Of a stretch of DNA of 64,000 nt, positions 36,418 to 48,599 are shown piece by piece. The stretch is from Episyrphus balteatus (taxonomy: Eukaryota > Arthropoda > Insecta > Diptera > Syrphidae). Made by a program: the position numbers and the translations under genes. Positions within the stretch are counted from its first letter, which is position 1; each line of letters starts with the position of its first letter. Below the pieces are notes generated by a model. It saw only the letters and a program-made list of their open reading frames with translations. It ran no database searches and was not told the origin of the DNA. Location: assembly GCF_945859705.1 (NCBI RefSeq), contig NC_079135.1:83708253-83772252 (forward strand), in the 5' to 3' direction.

Positions 36418-36617
36418 TTCTTATCGTAGTGCAATTACTTAGTGATAACTTCTCTGAATTGATTCCTTTCAAAAATCGATAAACCAAATCAGCACCCGCC
36501 AACAATCGACAATTTTGTTTAAGTCTCACAAACTAGAATACCGTCTTCTAACAGGTAATTTGATTTATTCTCAATGCAGAGCAAAAAACCAACTCTTGTG
36601 TTGTATTTACATTCATA

Positions 36618-37206
36618 GTTCGTGAGAATAGAAGTGGTAAATCAGAGCTGACCGAACTCAAACAAATCAGAAAAAGTCATGATTTCATTGATTTTGCATT
36701 CGATAACGAAAATGAAACTGCACCTGTTCGCTGGAACAACAATTGTAACAGTCTTATCAAATCATTTGATGGACTCACCACTATATCAGGCAAAACGGTT
36801 TAATCGAATAAAGGGAAAACTTGTCAACATTCCAATGCCAAATTCAATTCGTGAAAACATCATAACGATGGATGGAATTGATTTATATGATAACGCTACA
36901 AGCAAGTTATCGGATTCGAACTGATCAATTATATTTGACTATCAAATGCGCTGGATGAAGCGTTCCTAAAAGTATATATATATTATGGCATTTGCAAAAA
37001 GTTTGGTAAGGAAACACTAATGGCAAAACTAGAATTTAGAATATTTGTTGTAAATTCCATGTTGCAATCAGAAACAAACAATGAACCAGATATCCAAACG
37101 GAAGGAAATCCCAATGAAGTGCTCCATTTCGACGTTGTAAGTGTTCTAGCCAAGCTGCTTTTCCTCCAAGAAATGTTACATCCCGATTCAACAAAAATAC
37201 TTCGAT
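36618..37206 (+). pseudogene. piggyBac transposase relic, central and C-terminal part
   Basis: Reads VRENRSGKSELTELKQIRK, then APVRWNNN, then after a one-base frame change VTVLSNHL…KRFN…DGIDLYDN, and from 37020 AKLEFRIFVVNSML. These follow the order of conserved piggyBac family blocks: RENRxGKxxL, W-DN-xVxxxSN, KRW, GG-D--D, LxFRR. A stop at 36922-36924 and frame changes make it dead. The upstream catalytic part is missing. Confidence 0.7.
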
Positions 37207-38039
37207 GAATATCTACCGCACAAAATCCCATTCTTTGAAAGCATAAAATTACCAAATATAATGTAGGTATAACTTATTACAAATTTTGTTATTTTATTTT
37301 CAACAATCTTTCATTACCCAGTGTATCTTTATTTGGTTCATTTCTTCATAAAAATACTCAAATTAAAATTATTCATACTGCATGTAAAAAAAAATTATTT
37401 CAAAAATTTTGATACCCCTTTCGGCTAACGTTGCGAAAACGCAACGTAATGCTTTCATATTACCTGACAAGCAGGCAACTCAAATAAATTACTTCAGCAC
37501 TATTTTAGAATATAATTTGAACCCTTATTTTATTAACCTGTAGACTATTTAGAAAAAATTATAATTTTGACTATATTTTTCAAAAGTTCAAAAATTTTAC
37601 CTCAAAATTTTGAAAAACTCGAATTTTCATAGCCCCAAAAAAGCTCGAAAAAACTTTTTTTACAAAAAAATCCAAAAACAGGTCGATTAGATAATTTGAC
37701 TATCTTTCCAAATAATTTTTTAGTTTATTTAAAAATATAATCAGTTATGTTCCAGAAGTCTTCAAACATGACGTTGCGAAAACGCAACGTTAGCCGGAAA
37801 TGGGTTAAACATACAAAATACATTTTACAAAAAAATGTCAAAATCAATATAAATTTAATTTTTGTACAAACCATTTTAGTTATGCAACGTGGTTCAATTC
37901 AGATTGTTTTTTTAAATAAGTGTAGAGTTTTGTTTTTTCTCTCCTTTTTCCGTAGCTCCTAATAAGGTAACTAGATTAATAAGCATTAAAAGCTTGCCTC
38001 TTTATTAGGTTGATCTTTAAGAAATTCATAATAAAACCT

Positions 38040-38140
38040 CTTTTTAATAAATCTGTGCATTTGGCCATGGCACAGAGGAATAGGTAGATGACTTCAGAGC
38101 CAGACATCGTGGGTACAAACCCAGCGGTCGGCTCAGAAGT
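38040..38140 (+). repeat. tRNA-derived (SINE-like) relic
   Basis: TGGCACAGAGG (38068-38078, A-box-like) and GGTACAAACCC (38112-38122, B-box-like), 44 nt apart as in the relic at 25941. The promoter-like boxes are degenerate. Confidence 0.4.
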
Positions 38141-38221
38141 TTTTTCTAAATCGCCAGCTTAACTGAAGCCACCTGTGCGATAACATAAGACAATTGTGTT
38201 TCTGGGGACACGGACAGAATC

Positions 38222-38312
38222 CCGAAATCCAAAATCCAGAAAGACCAAAAAACAGAAAACCCTAAATCCCGAAAACCCCAAATCCCGAAAACCCAAAATC
38301 CCGAAAACCCAA
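38222..38312 (+). repeat. minisatellite of CCCGAAAACCC units
   Basis: Irregular 14-15-bp units (AATCCCGAAAACCC). The complement (GGGTTTTCGGGATT) recurs at about 38485-38540, so the two clusters face each other. Confidence 0.8.
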
Positions 38313-38617
38313 GATACTGAAAAACCCAATTTTAGTGCAACGATTTTCCAACTTAACTCAATCATTACAAAACACTGCTCAAATCACAATAAGAACTTGA
38401 AATCATGTAAAAAAGAGATATTAACGGAATCATAAACTTATATTGTTTTTTACGTAATAACACCTTAATTTCACACTTAGGATTGTTTTCGGGATTTCGG
38501 GATCCCATTTGGAATTTTGGGTTTTCGGGATTCTGGGTAAATAAATTTGTATTTCAAAGTTCTGTAAGAATGATGTAAAAAATATCAAAACGATATTTCT
38601 TACAGCATTTTTACAGA

Positions 38618-38770
38618 ATTTTGGTTTACAGAATTTTGACGTACAGAATTTTGAAATACAGTATTTTGACCAACCAGAATTTTGTTCGTACCTACAGCAT
38701 TTTGCACATACAGAATTTTGACATACAGTATTTTGAATACACAATTTTGCTCGTACAGCATTTCGACCCC
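38618..38770 (+). repeat. minisatellite of TACAGAATTTTGAC units
   Basis: About ten degenerate 14-17-bp units (TACAGAATTTTGAC, TACAGTATTTTGAC). The 142-codon minus-strand frame across it is a repeat translation, not a gene. Confidence 0.85.
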
Positions 38771-38789
38771 AACCCATAATTTTTAGAAA

Positions 38790-39170
38790 AAAAAATTGAA
38801 AATCGTTAGAACCGTTTAAAAAAAATAATTTTTTATATATATAAAAATTATCTAACATTTTTCAAAAAAAAAAAGATGGTATGCCATTTTGAATTTGAAA
38901 TGATAAATTTATAAACGAAATTTCGAAATATTTCGATGACAGGTTTTTAAAAAATTGATTTTACAAAAAAAAAAATTTAATATTTTTTTAAAAATCCAAA
39001 AAATTTCAATTTCTCCTCTAGTTAATCACCCAAAACTGTTAACTACCAAGTTTGAAGAAAATCGCTTTACTAGTTTAGGCTGTAGCTCGAGTTTTATACA
39101 GACAGACAGACAGAATTGTGGGATCCACTTTTTTTGGCACTCTCTATTATCGTAATGTAGGGTGTCCAGT
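38790..39170 (-). mobile_element. mini-me/DINE-like element
   Basis: TTTAGGCTGTAGCTCGAG, short GACA array (39099-39113), GATCCACTTTTTTTGGC and ATCGTAATG, the reverse orientation of the 27.2-kb element. Confidence 0.55.
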
Positions 39171-39796
39171 CCATCTGGAACCTTACTAAAAAGTGAACAT
39201 TTTACTTTTGAACCTTAAAAAAAAGAGGACTTGGAAGAAAAAATAAGAGAACAAAAAAGAGAGCAATTCATCAAAAAACAAAATAAAAACAACAACAATC
39301 AACGTAACAGTAGTTATAGAGGAATCAGGATCAGCTGATCAAACAGTACTTTCTTTTAAAAAGTTTGTTTTTCAAAGCAAAACGCCTCCATCTCCTCAGT
39401 TATTGTAAATCTTTTGTATGGATATTTACCATCTCCCAGAAAAGTAAATTCAAACTGAACATTTTAAAATCTTGACTTCACAAAAGCCGATTGATTAAAA
39501 AGAAAGATCGACCAAAATATTTGGGTTTTAAAAAAATTTAACATAAACTGAAAAGGCTTTTATAATAGTCAACATTTTGTGTCGACATTTTGCTTACCAA
39601 TTTTTCACAATCATTTAAAAAAAAAGTAGACTTAAGATCGCAGAGATAAAATTTTGATACAAGCAATAAACATTTATTTAAGTTGTTGAAAAGTAAATAA
39701 ATTATTTGAAATACACAAAAATGTAGTTTCAAGAACAAGAGAACAATTAAAGATCCGTACAGAAAAAGAAAATATAAAATAAATTGAAACTAAAAT

Positions 39797-40850
39797 AAAT
39801 TGCACGACTGGGGTCGCACGTACTTGCTCTTATGCTTAAAGTAACTATAATGTTAAAGCTTTTTATTCAAGAAATTTAAAATTTGATATTTTGAAGAAAT
39901 TTAATAAGTAGTATAAAAAAATTAAATTTTTTGAAAATTTTCTAAATTTTTAATATTATCTTTACTTACACACGTTTGTATAAAAATTTTCATTTAAATC
40001 GGGTTAATTTTGTACGAGATATTCAGAAACGAAAAAAACCGTTCTATGACAGGTACCGTTAATAACGGTACAAAAAATATTTTTTTTATTTAAAAAGTTG
40101 GCTCTTATGTGTAGTACTACACACAAAAATTTTAATCAAAATCGTTAGAGCCGTTTTTGAAATAAATTGCACGACTGGGGTCGCACGTACTTGCTCTTAT
40201 GCTTAAAGTAACTATAATGTTAAAGCTTTTTATTCAAGAAATTTAAAATTCGATATTTTGAAGAAATTTCATAAGTAGTATAAAAAAATTAAATCTGTTT
40301 TTATAATTAATAAAACTCAGTTTTAAAATATCTTAAAAAAAAAAACAAATATGCCATTTTATTTCTCGTATAAAAAGGTATTTTTAGAAAAAAAATTTTG
40401 AAAATTGTAGGAGCCGTTTTTTAAAAAAATAATTTTTTATATATAAAATTTTTTTAACATTTTTCAAAAAAAAAGTTGGTATGCCATTTTGAAGAAATAA
40501 TTAATTTACACATAAAAACTAAATTTCAAAATTTTTCATTGATCCGTTTTCAAAAAATTGATTTTTCAAAAAAAAATTTTGAAATATTTTTTAAAAATCC
40601 AAAAATGCGTTTTTTGAAAATTTTCTAAAACTTTAATATTATCTTTACTTACACACGTTTGTATAAAAATTTTCATTTAAATCGGGTTAATGTTGTACGA
40701 AATATTCAGAAACGAAAAAAACCGTTCTATGACAGGTACCGTTAATAACTGTACAAAAAATATTTTTTTTATTGAAAAAGTTGGCTCTGATGTGTAGTAC
40801 TACACACAAAAATTTTAATCAAAATCGTTAGAGCCGTTTTTGAAAAAAAT
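39797..40850 (-). repeat. tandemly repeated mini-me-like segments
   Basis: GCACGACTGGGGTCGCACG with TACTTGCTCTTATGC occurs at about 39803 and 40168, and ATCTTTACTTACACACG at 39957 and 40642. A ~365-bp duplication is followed by a longer partly shared tract. CAGGTACCGTTAATAAC words are shared with 27.9-28.0 kb. Confidence 0.65.
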
Positions 40851-41002
40851 TAACTTTTCTATTTCCGTTATATGGCAGGTACCGTTAGTTTTGGTCATAA
40901 AAAAAAAATTTCAATTTCCCCTCTAGGGAATCACCAAAAACTGCTAACTACCAAGTTTGAAGAAAATCACTTCACTCGTTTAGGCTGCAGCTCCAGATAG
41001 AG

Positions 41003-41051
<49 letters not shown>

Positions 41052-41336
41052 ATTGCCGGACCCACTTTTTTGGCATTCTCCATCATCGTAATGTCATGTA
41101 AAATTGTTATCTCGAGTTCGATTTTTTTTACGAATCCTAAACTTGCCCTATAGTACCTATATCGCAAGTAAAAAATTAACTTTTCTATTTCCTTTATATG
41201 GCAGGTACCGTTAGTTTTGGTCATAAAAAAAAAATTTCAATTTCCCCTCTAGGGAATCACCAAAAACTGCTAACTACCAAGTTTGAAGAAAATCACTTCA
41301 CTCGTTTAGGCTGCAGCTCCAGATAGAGACAGACAC

Positions 41337-41373
<37 letters not shown>

Positions 41374-41500
41374 ATTACCGGACCCACTTTTTTGGCATTC
41401 TCCATCATCGTAATGTCATGTAAAATTGTTATCTCGAGTTCGATTTTTTTTACGAATCCTAAACTTGCCCTATAGTACCTATATCGCAAGTAAAAAGCAA
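40851..41500 (-). repeat. two tandem ~325-bp copies with GACA arrays
   Basis: Copies start at 40851 and 41177 (TAACTTTTCTATTTCC) and are nearly identical, including arrays at 41001-41050 and 41327-41372 and the end ATCGCAAGTAAAAA. The near-identity points to a recent tandem duplication. Confidence 0.8.
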
Positions 41501-41748
41501 AGTTCTCTTTGAAAGAGATACAACGGACAGGCAAATAAAAAAGAGACTAAAAAGAGGACATTTGAAAAATAGAGAACAAAAAAAGAATTTTATGAAAAAA
41601 GAGAGTGTAAAAAAGATCAGCGTTGAAAAAGAAAACATGTTCTCTTTAAAAGAGATGCGCTGGAAACCCTTTCGTAATGTCATGTCTGATTATTATGTGG
41701 AGTTCGATTTTTTTTTTGCCATCCTAAACTTGTCCTATAGTACCTATA

Positions 41749-42825
41749 CAGGGTGTCCCAAAAGTAATGGATCAAACGAAATATGCAGATAGGCCAACTT
41801 TAGGGCTCTCAGAATTTGGTAACTTGTTCATCCCAAATCCTTACGGTTTTCAATTTAATGCAGTTTTTGTGAATTATCGAAAAATCTCGACTTTGCAACA
41901 GTATTTTGCTTCCTCCGGTCATAATTGATTTTTGTTTTTTACAATTCTTTCACTAAAACATTGCCTAATAATAAGAAATAATTATTTAATCAAAATATTT
42001 TTTATTTCATACGCCATTTTGCTGCAAATTATGTAACAGTTCCATGTTTTATAAAAACTCAATTTCTTACTTTTATTTGAGAGGAACATCCCGAAAAAAA
42101 ATTGTATGGTGTGATACTGGTTTATTATTTTAAAAACTTGCCGTGTTATTGCACTTTTCAAAAATGTATAAAAATTTCCAAAGTTCAAATTAGAACGAAA
42201 GATATTACAATTTTAATGCAAAAAAACAGGGGTTTTCAGAGCAAAATAACAATCAAAAATCGGGGCTTTTATTCAAAAAGAAATAAACAAACAACAGTCG
42301 AGGAAATGTGTTTATTTTTCTTTGTTATTTTTCTCTGAAAAGGCCTGTTTTGTTGCATTAAAATTGTAATATCTTTTGTTCTAACTTCAAGTTTGGAAAC
42401 TTTTATACATTTTTGAAAAGTGCAATAACACGGCAAGTTTTTAAAATAATTAACCTGTGTCACACCATACAAATTTTTTGCAGTGTGTTGCTCTGAAAAA
42501 AATTAAGTAATTGAGTTTTTATAAAACATGGAACTGTTAATTAATTTGCAGCAAAATGGCGTATCAAATAAAAAAATATTTTGATTAAATAATTATTTAT
42601 TCTTATTAGCCAATGTTTTAGTGAAAGAATTGTAAAAAACAAAAATCAATTATGACCGGAGGAAGCAAAATACTGTTGCAAAGTCGAGATTTTTCGATAA
42701 TTCACAAAAACTGCATTAAATTGAAAACCGTAAGGATTTGGGATGAACAAGTTACTAAATTCTGAGAGCCCTAAAGTTGGCCTATCAGCATATTTCGTTT
42801 GATCCATTACTTTTGGGACACCCTG
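41749..42825. mobile_element. 1077-bp foldback MITE with ~500-bp inverted repeats
   Basis: Ends CAGGGTGTCCCAAAAGTAAT and complement, flanked by TA (41747-41748, 42826-42827) as in Tc1/mariner elements. Positions pair at a constant sum of 84574 (for example 42102 with 42472), so the element is a near-complete palindrome with a short loop near 42250-42325. Arms differ by scattered substitutions and short indels near the loop. Mirror-image open frames are palindrome effects. Confidence 0.8.
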
Positions 42826-42829
42826 TATA

Positions 42830-45050
42830 TCACACGTAAAAATGTTAACTTTGATTCTTAAATTGTACGTTTTTTTTTTTTGCTTAGAAAGAATTTTTTA
42901 AAACCCATCCAAAATTTCACAAATATTGCACATACCTTAATCAAATGAATTTGAATCGTTCATCTGGAAAAATAAAAAAAAAATATTAAACCAGCAAATT
43001 TTCTGCCCATTTTGAAAAAAAAACTATCCCATCACTAAATTTGAAGTGATACCAAATCAAATATTTTTTCAATTTAAATTTGAAATTGAATCATATGCTT
43101 GAAATTATTTTCACATCAAACAATTTATTAAATATGACTGAATCAAATTTTACATTGTATTTCTTAAACTGGGTCACAAAGTAGTTTTTCTTTATTTGCC
43201 AGTCAAATATATTTTTTTGTTTGCTGTTTCAAAGTTAATCCAAAGTTAAAAAAAAAAAAAAAACTTTCGTATGCGGTGAAAATAACGATATTATTTTTTA
43301 TAATCAAAGGTTGTTGCTTTTCGATATATTTCCACTTCAATAAATTAATTATTTACCAAAATTAATGTTTATTTCCAGCTTTTGCGTTGAAAGTCTGAAT
43401 TATTCAACGAAAGCTTCAAAAGAGTTATAAAAATAAAACAAAACAAAAAAATGTCTGCTCGTTAGTCCTAGCCGGCTGCACTGTATTAAATTCATTAAAC
43501 TTCGAACGAGGTCGAAAAAAAAAAACACCAAATGGAGTGCGCATTGTACATCGACTGAGTGAACGTGTGGTCGAGTGGATTAAGTACGCATTAATCTGCC
43601 ATTAATAAGTAGCCTAGTGCTATTGATTATTATTATTTTTGGTGTGGATGCTGTTAATAGTCCTGTGATGCCTGTCCTGTCGCTGATGGCACTGTCAGCA
43701 TCTCGAACGTGATTTATTTTTAACTCAAACCCTCAGCATAATTTATTATTTTTATGCGGTTTAACAATATCCGTGCTAAAAATAAACTCAGCCAATCATT
43801 CAGAACACCAACAGCCCCCATATTCGACGAGATGTTATTTTCTTCTTTTTTTTTTTGTATTATAAGGATAAATCATGGGAGAGGAAACATTTATTTTTTA
43901 AACAATTTCTTTTTTTTTTTTTTTGTTGGTTCAATTGTTCAATTTCAGCTTTGCCGAAGCAAAAGTTAATGTTAACGCTTTGGGAAATTTTAATGGAGAA
44001 ACTTTCTGCACGGTCATGGACCAACACGGCTACAGCTGAGGCCGGTGTGGTGTAGGAGCTGGAATGAGATGAGAGAAAGGAAGAAGAGTGTTCAACGCTG
44101 CAATTGAAATTTCCTATATATAAAATTGTGAATAGCAAGCTCTGCTGGAGTGCAAATGGAAAGTTTGCGATGATGGTCTCACGTTGTTGCTATAGGAAAC
44201 GCCACTCAACTCTATGTCGATATAATGCCAGTTTTGTCCTTCAAACTGCACTCAACCATGGAAAGGAAAACAAGCAACAACACACAAACAGGAAAAACAG
44301 AAAAACAGAGCATCAAGGACGACGACGACGACACACAATATTCATAGATTCGATTATGTTCTGTTTAATGGTGGTACCCAGAGTTATACACAAAAAGTGC
44401 AAACTTTATGAAATTTGTCATTTTCGAAAGTAACTTGAAATTAAGCAACACCAAACCGGAGACGAAGATGAAGATAGAGACGGAGACGTTAGACACTGGC
44501 AAAACTATAAAGACAACGACGACAACGCTGGATTGTCTCAGGATCCATGGGAAACAAGAGTTTTATGAAATTTTATCATGCGAAAAGGACCAAGAGTTTC
44601 GTTCTTCATAATACTTTGTCTCTTGGTTTTTGGTTTATGCGACTTTGTATATCGTTGTCGTCTTTTGGTGTTTTGGATGGTATCTTTATGTACCTATGTG
44701 TATATACATTTTTCCAACATAATTTCAAAAATAGGATAGTTTCAGAGTTTGCTGAAAAAGTTAAGATAAGAAAATTAAATTCATTTTGGGATGAGGCTAA
44801 GGTGATTGTGACTCTTACTTCCGTGCATAATAATTATTACTGTAGCAAGTTCATAAGGAAATGGGTCAAAGAGAGTTATTTAGGTAACGTTTAGTTTTGT
44901 AAAGTTAGTTAATTTTATGAAAATTATATTGGGATGCATTTAAAGTTGAAAGTTATCTTGGTGGAAAAAATCGAAAAAAGATTATAATTATGTCAAAGCA
45001 TTCTTAGGATAAATGTTGAATTTATGGACTATGTAGTTGTGATCGTAAAA
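42830..45050. other. intergenic DNA with a unique GC-richer part
   Basis: 42.8-43.4 kb is AT-rich. 43.45-44.7 kb is unique and moderate in GC, with purine-rich GACGACGACG tracts near 44320 and 44510. Open frames near 44.1-44.9 kb (up to 115 codons) lack domains. No gene is supported. Confidence 0.4.
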
Positions 45051-45074
45051 CTCTAAATTTCAATTTCAAGAACG

Positions 45075-45200
45075 ATTGAAAAAAAATCGCGACTCAAATC
45101 TGCAACATAAATTTCCGGCTTTAATCTGCGACACAAACCTGCGACTTCAACCTGCGACTAAGAACATATCTGCGAGTCTAACCTTCAAATCGGCGACTCC
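45075..45200 (+). repeat. ~15-bp minisatellite (AATCTGCGACTC type)
   Basis: About eight degenerate units around CTGCGAC. The complementary array occurs at 49190-49262. Confidence 0.7.
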
Positions 45201-45261
45201 ATTCTAGGGCTGAGGCTGCTATTGCTATAGCTGCTATCAATCACTCTGCTCTTTCACTGAG

Positions 45262-45695
45262 CAGAGAGCAGTTGAATCGTTTATTTCAGAAACAGCATAA
45301 GTCCATTTTTCCCAAAAATTTTTTTTTTGAGATTTCTCATTTATGTATAGTTATTCATCTTCTGGAAAAAAATTAAGTATGTCAATCAGAACCAGGGTTC
45401 AAAAGCTATAGCTAGATGAAAACAAAAGTGTTACCAACAAAAAGTCGTTTTGAGCAGAAACGACATAAATCCAACGACTTTAAGGGCTTAAAAACCCGCT
45501 AAGACTTGAAAAAAGGTTTATATTTTAAAGATTTTTAAAGTTGTCTTTAGCTAGATTATAACTCGGCATACTCTAAATTTGAAGTGTTGTGGAGTTTTAA
45601 CATAAAAAAAACAGTTTTTTGTTGCTCCTAAAAAGTTAGTGCTCATGGACTTATGCTGTTTCTGAAATAAACGATTCAGTTGTTTTTGCTCTTCA
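45262..45695. mobile_element. foldback element with ~45-bp arms
   Basis: CGTTTATTTCAGAAACAGC with ATAAGTCCA near 45275 is mirrored near 45650-45680 (GGACTTATGCTGTTTCTG, AAATAAACG). Outer CTGCTC-rich sequence continues the symmetry weakly. Exact ends and target duplication are not clear. Confidence 0.5.
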
Positions 45696-45699
45696 ATAT

Positions 45700-46715
45700 C
45701 GCTGCTCATTGCTCAATCCCCAGTCTTACAAAAATCAAACCCAATCCAATTTGCTGTTCTTTTTTTTTCTTAGACAGTTATGAACATGAGGCGCTCAAGT
45801 CAACAGCAAAAAGACTAAAAATGGTCTATGTTCTTAAAAATTTCACTGCTTTTATAAGTATAACTACTCTCTGTTCTTTGTAACTTCACTCTTTTTCAGA
45901 AAATGTTCTCGGCTCTTTAATATTTCACTGCATTTTTGTTCTTCATACTTAATGATTTGATTAACGACAAAAAAAAAAAGCAAAGATGTAGAGAAAATTT
46001 TACTATGATGATGACGAAAGGGAAGATCAATTTGGAATACCTTTTTTTTCAGTGCAGGCATTCAAGAAGTTATTTCTTATTAAAAATTCGGAAATGGTTA
46101 CTTTTGACGTGATAACGTCTTATAAATCGATGAACCATGGCAGCCACCACAAAAAAGTGACGCCATTTTCTCCCGTTCCACTCTCGCACTTTCGCAGTGC
46201 GCGCAAAAATTTCAATTCAAAATTAAAAATAAACTATTAGAGATACAAAAATCTTCTATAGCTTATTTGAAAGATAATAACCTAAAGCGGATTTTTAAAA
46301 ATTCCGTCATTTAATAGGATTAAAACGGGGTAAAACGTAAAGATGAAATTTTGGCTAAAATCTAAACACGAAGTTGCAGAGAGTTGATTTTTTTTTGCTA
46401 TGGATAGATGAGACTAGTTTAAGAATAACTGCATTTAAGAAAAAATTCAAAAAAATTTTAAAACTAAGCTATAACGTTTTGTTTGAACGTTAAACACGTG
46501 TTGAGGCTATGACAAAATGATAATTATTGGTAGTTAACATTTTTTTTGACAATTCTAAAGGTGCCAGGTGAAAGATGAGGGAAAAAAAATTATGTGTCTG
46601 ATACGGATTTTTTTCCAACACTCTGCGTTTCGAAATATGAATTTTTGAAAAACACCTTGTTTTTTAGGGGTATTTTTACGTCCCTTATCTTGGCGGACAC
46701 TTTGTGGCGGAATAA
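45700..46715. other. AT-rich intergenic DNA
   Basis: No exon or complete element. TTATCTTGGCGGAC at 46685-46698 resembles the complement of the foldback-element end (GTCCGTCAAGATA). Confidence 0.35.
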
Positions 46716-46719
46716 AACC

Positions 46720-48595
46720 AAATTAGTCTCATTAATAGTAGCTAATTAAATGCTAATTTGTTGCGCAAACCAAAAATTTGTAGCTCGTTTAGTTTTTGAG
46801 TTATTGAATTTTCCGCTAAAATAAGACTGAAGTTAGCGGACAAAATCTGAAATAATTAAAATAAATGAGTTAAGTTGGCCTCCGAATTTGTAGCTTTTTA
46901 AATGCTTTTCAATTCCATAAACTTGGATTTTGTAGCCTTAACAGTTTTTTTGATATTAAAAATTCCGCTAAAATAAGACTGAAGTTAGCGGACGAAAGTA
47001 GGAAATTTAATATTTTTTTGATGCCCAAAATTGTAGCTAATTAAATGCTAATTTGTTGCGCAAAAATTAATTTTGTAGCTCCACCCAGTCATTTTTTATT
47101 TAAACTTAAAGATTCAGAAGTGCACTTCCGGTTTGACGAGGCCAGTGGAGACTTTTTGAAAAAATCACGTTTTTAAATTTTTTCTTTTGCCATTAATTGT
47201 AGCTTTTGAATACATTATTTTTGATACAAACCACAATTTTGTAGCTCAAACCGTTTTTGAAATATTCAAGATTTTGTTTTAAAAATACACCTCAAAAGTA
47301 CCCTTTCAAAATCCAAAAAAATGCCAAATTCCAAAATTTTTTTTCTCCAGAAATTTGAAGTAACCTAGACTAAGACGAAATCCAAAAACCTCGATTTTGT
47401 AGCTCGATTAGTTTTTTTGTTATTCAATATTCCGCTAAAATAAGACTCAATTTCATATGTAACGGTCAAAATTTTCAAAAAAGTTGAATTTTCAAATTTT
47501 TTTCTTTTCTAGAAATTGTAGCTTTGCAAAACAAAATTTGTTGCGCAAAAATTAATTTTGTAGCTGCATCCAGTCATTTTCAATTCAAATTTGAAGTTTA
47601 AAAAGTGCACTTCCTGTTCGCTGTGCCAATGCACGAAATTTAAAAAAAGACTTTTTTAAATTTTTTCTTTTGCCATTAATTGTAGCTTTTGAATACATTA
47701 TTTTTGATACAAACCACAATTTTGTAGCTCAAACCGTTTTTGAAATATTCAAGATTTTGTTTTAAAAATACACCTCAAAAGTACCCTTTCAAAATCCAAA
47801 AAAATGCCAAATTCCAAAATTTTTTTTTCCAGAAATTTGAAGTAACCTAGACTAAGACGAAATCCAAAAACCTCGATTTTGTAGCTCGATTAGTTTTTTT
47901 GTTATTCAATATTCCGCTAAAATAAGACTCAATTTCATATGTAACGGTCAAAATTTTCAAAAAAGTTGAATTTTCAAATTTTTTTCTTTTCTAGAAATTG
48001 TAGCTTTGCAAAACAAAATTTGTTGCGCAAAAATTAATTTTGTAGCTCCATCCAGTCATTTTCAATTCAAATTTGAAGTTTAAAAAGTGCACTTCCTGTT
48101 CGCTGTACCAATGCACGAAATTTAAAAAAAGACTTTTTTAAATTTTTTCTTTTGCCATTAATTGTAGCTTTTGAATACATTATTTTTGATACAAACCACA
48201 ATTTTGTAGCTCAAACCGTTTTTGAAATATTCAAGATTTTGTTTTAAAAATACACCTCAAAAGTACCCTTTCAAAATCCAAAAAAATGCCAAATTCCAAA
48301 ATTTTTTTTTCCAGAAATTTGAAGTAACCTAGACTAAGACGAAATCCAAAAACCTCGATTTTGTAGCTCGATTAGTTTTTTTGTTATTCAATATTCCGCT
48401 AAAATAAGACTCAATTTCATATGTAACGGTCAAAATTTTCAAAAAAGTTGAAAGTACAGCGAACAGGAAGTGCACTTTTTAAACTTCAAATTTGAATTGA
48501 AAATGACTGGATGGAGCTACAAAATTAATTTTTGCGCAACAAATTTTGTTTTGCAAAGCTACAATTTCTAGAAAAGAAAAAAATTTGAAAATATT
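46720..48595 (+). repeat. tandem array of ~482-bp units rich in TTGTAGCTC / TTGTTGCGC
   Basis: CATTAATTGTAGC starts at 47191, 47674 and 48156, giving periods of 483 and 482 bp. The units are nearly identical. More diverged ~250-bp subunits precede them (46.73-47.1 kb), each with TCCGCTAAAATAAGACT and AATTTGTAGCTC. There is no coding capacity. The vocabulary AATTTGTTGC and TAGCTCCACCC parallels the AATTTGTTGCTCCACC modules of the 3.4-10 kb element. Confidence 0.8.
48452..48593 (-). repeat. inverted partial unit ending the array
   Basis: The ~140-bp segment from TACAGCGAACAGGAAGTGC to GAAAAAAATTTGAAA is the exact reverse orientation of the part expected after AAAAAAGTTGAA in the previous units. 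The array thus ends in a micro-inversion. Confidence 0.8.
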
Positions 48596-48599
48596 TTAT

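Larger units (their letters stand above)
35916..37804 (+). mobile_element. piggyBac-like element, internally rearranged
   Basis: The 1889-bp element starts CCCATTTCCGGC, ends GCCGGAAATGGG and is flanked by TTAA (35912-35915, 37805-37808), the piggyBac target site. It contains broken transposase fragments in both orientations. The hairpin ACGTTGCG-4 nt-CGCAACGT occurs three times (36045-36064, 37428-37447, 37772-37791), always next to TTAGCCG. About 36045-36290 and 37200-37449 are inverted copies, so a right-end segment with the transposase tail was duplicated in inverse orientation. Non-autonomous now. Confidence 0.8.

Noticed and set aside
38430..38858. 142-codon minus-strand frame, the longest single short-gene candidate outside the transporter
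   Set aside because: It is the translation of TACAGAATTTTGAC repeats (recurring SKFC/QNSVC) and not a protein gene.
40990..41372. Regular GACA arrays as a possible CRISPR-like repeat
   Set aside because: A 4-bp microsatellite without spacers, in a eukaryotic genome.
44104..44894. Overlapping plus-strand frames of 109-115 codons
   Set aside because: No recognisable domain, low-complexity Lys/Thr stretches from purine-rich DNA, and no splice-linked neighbours.
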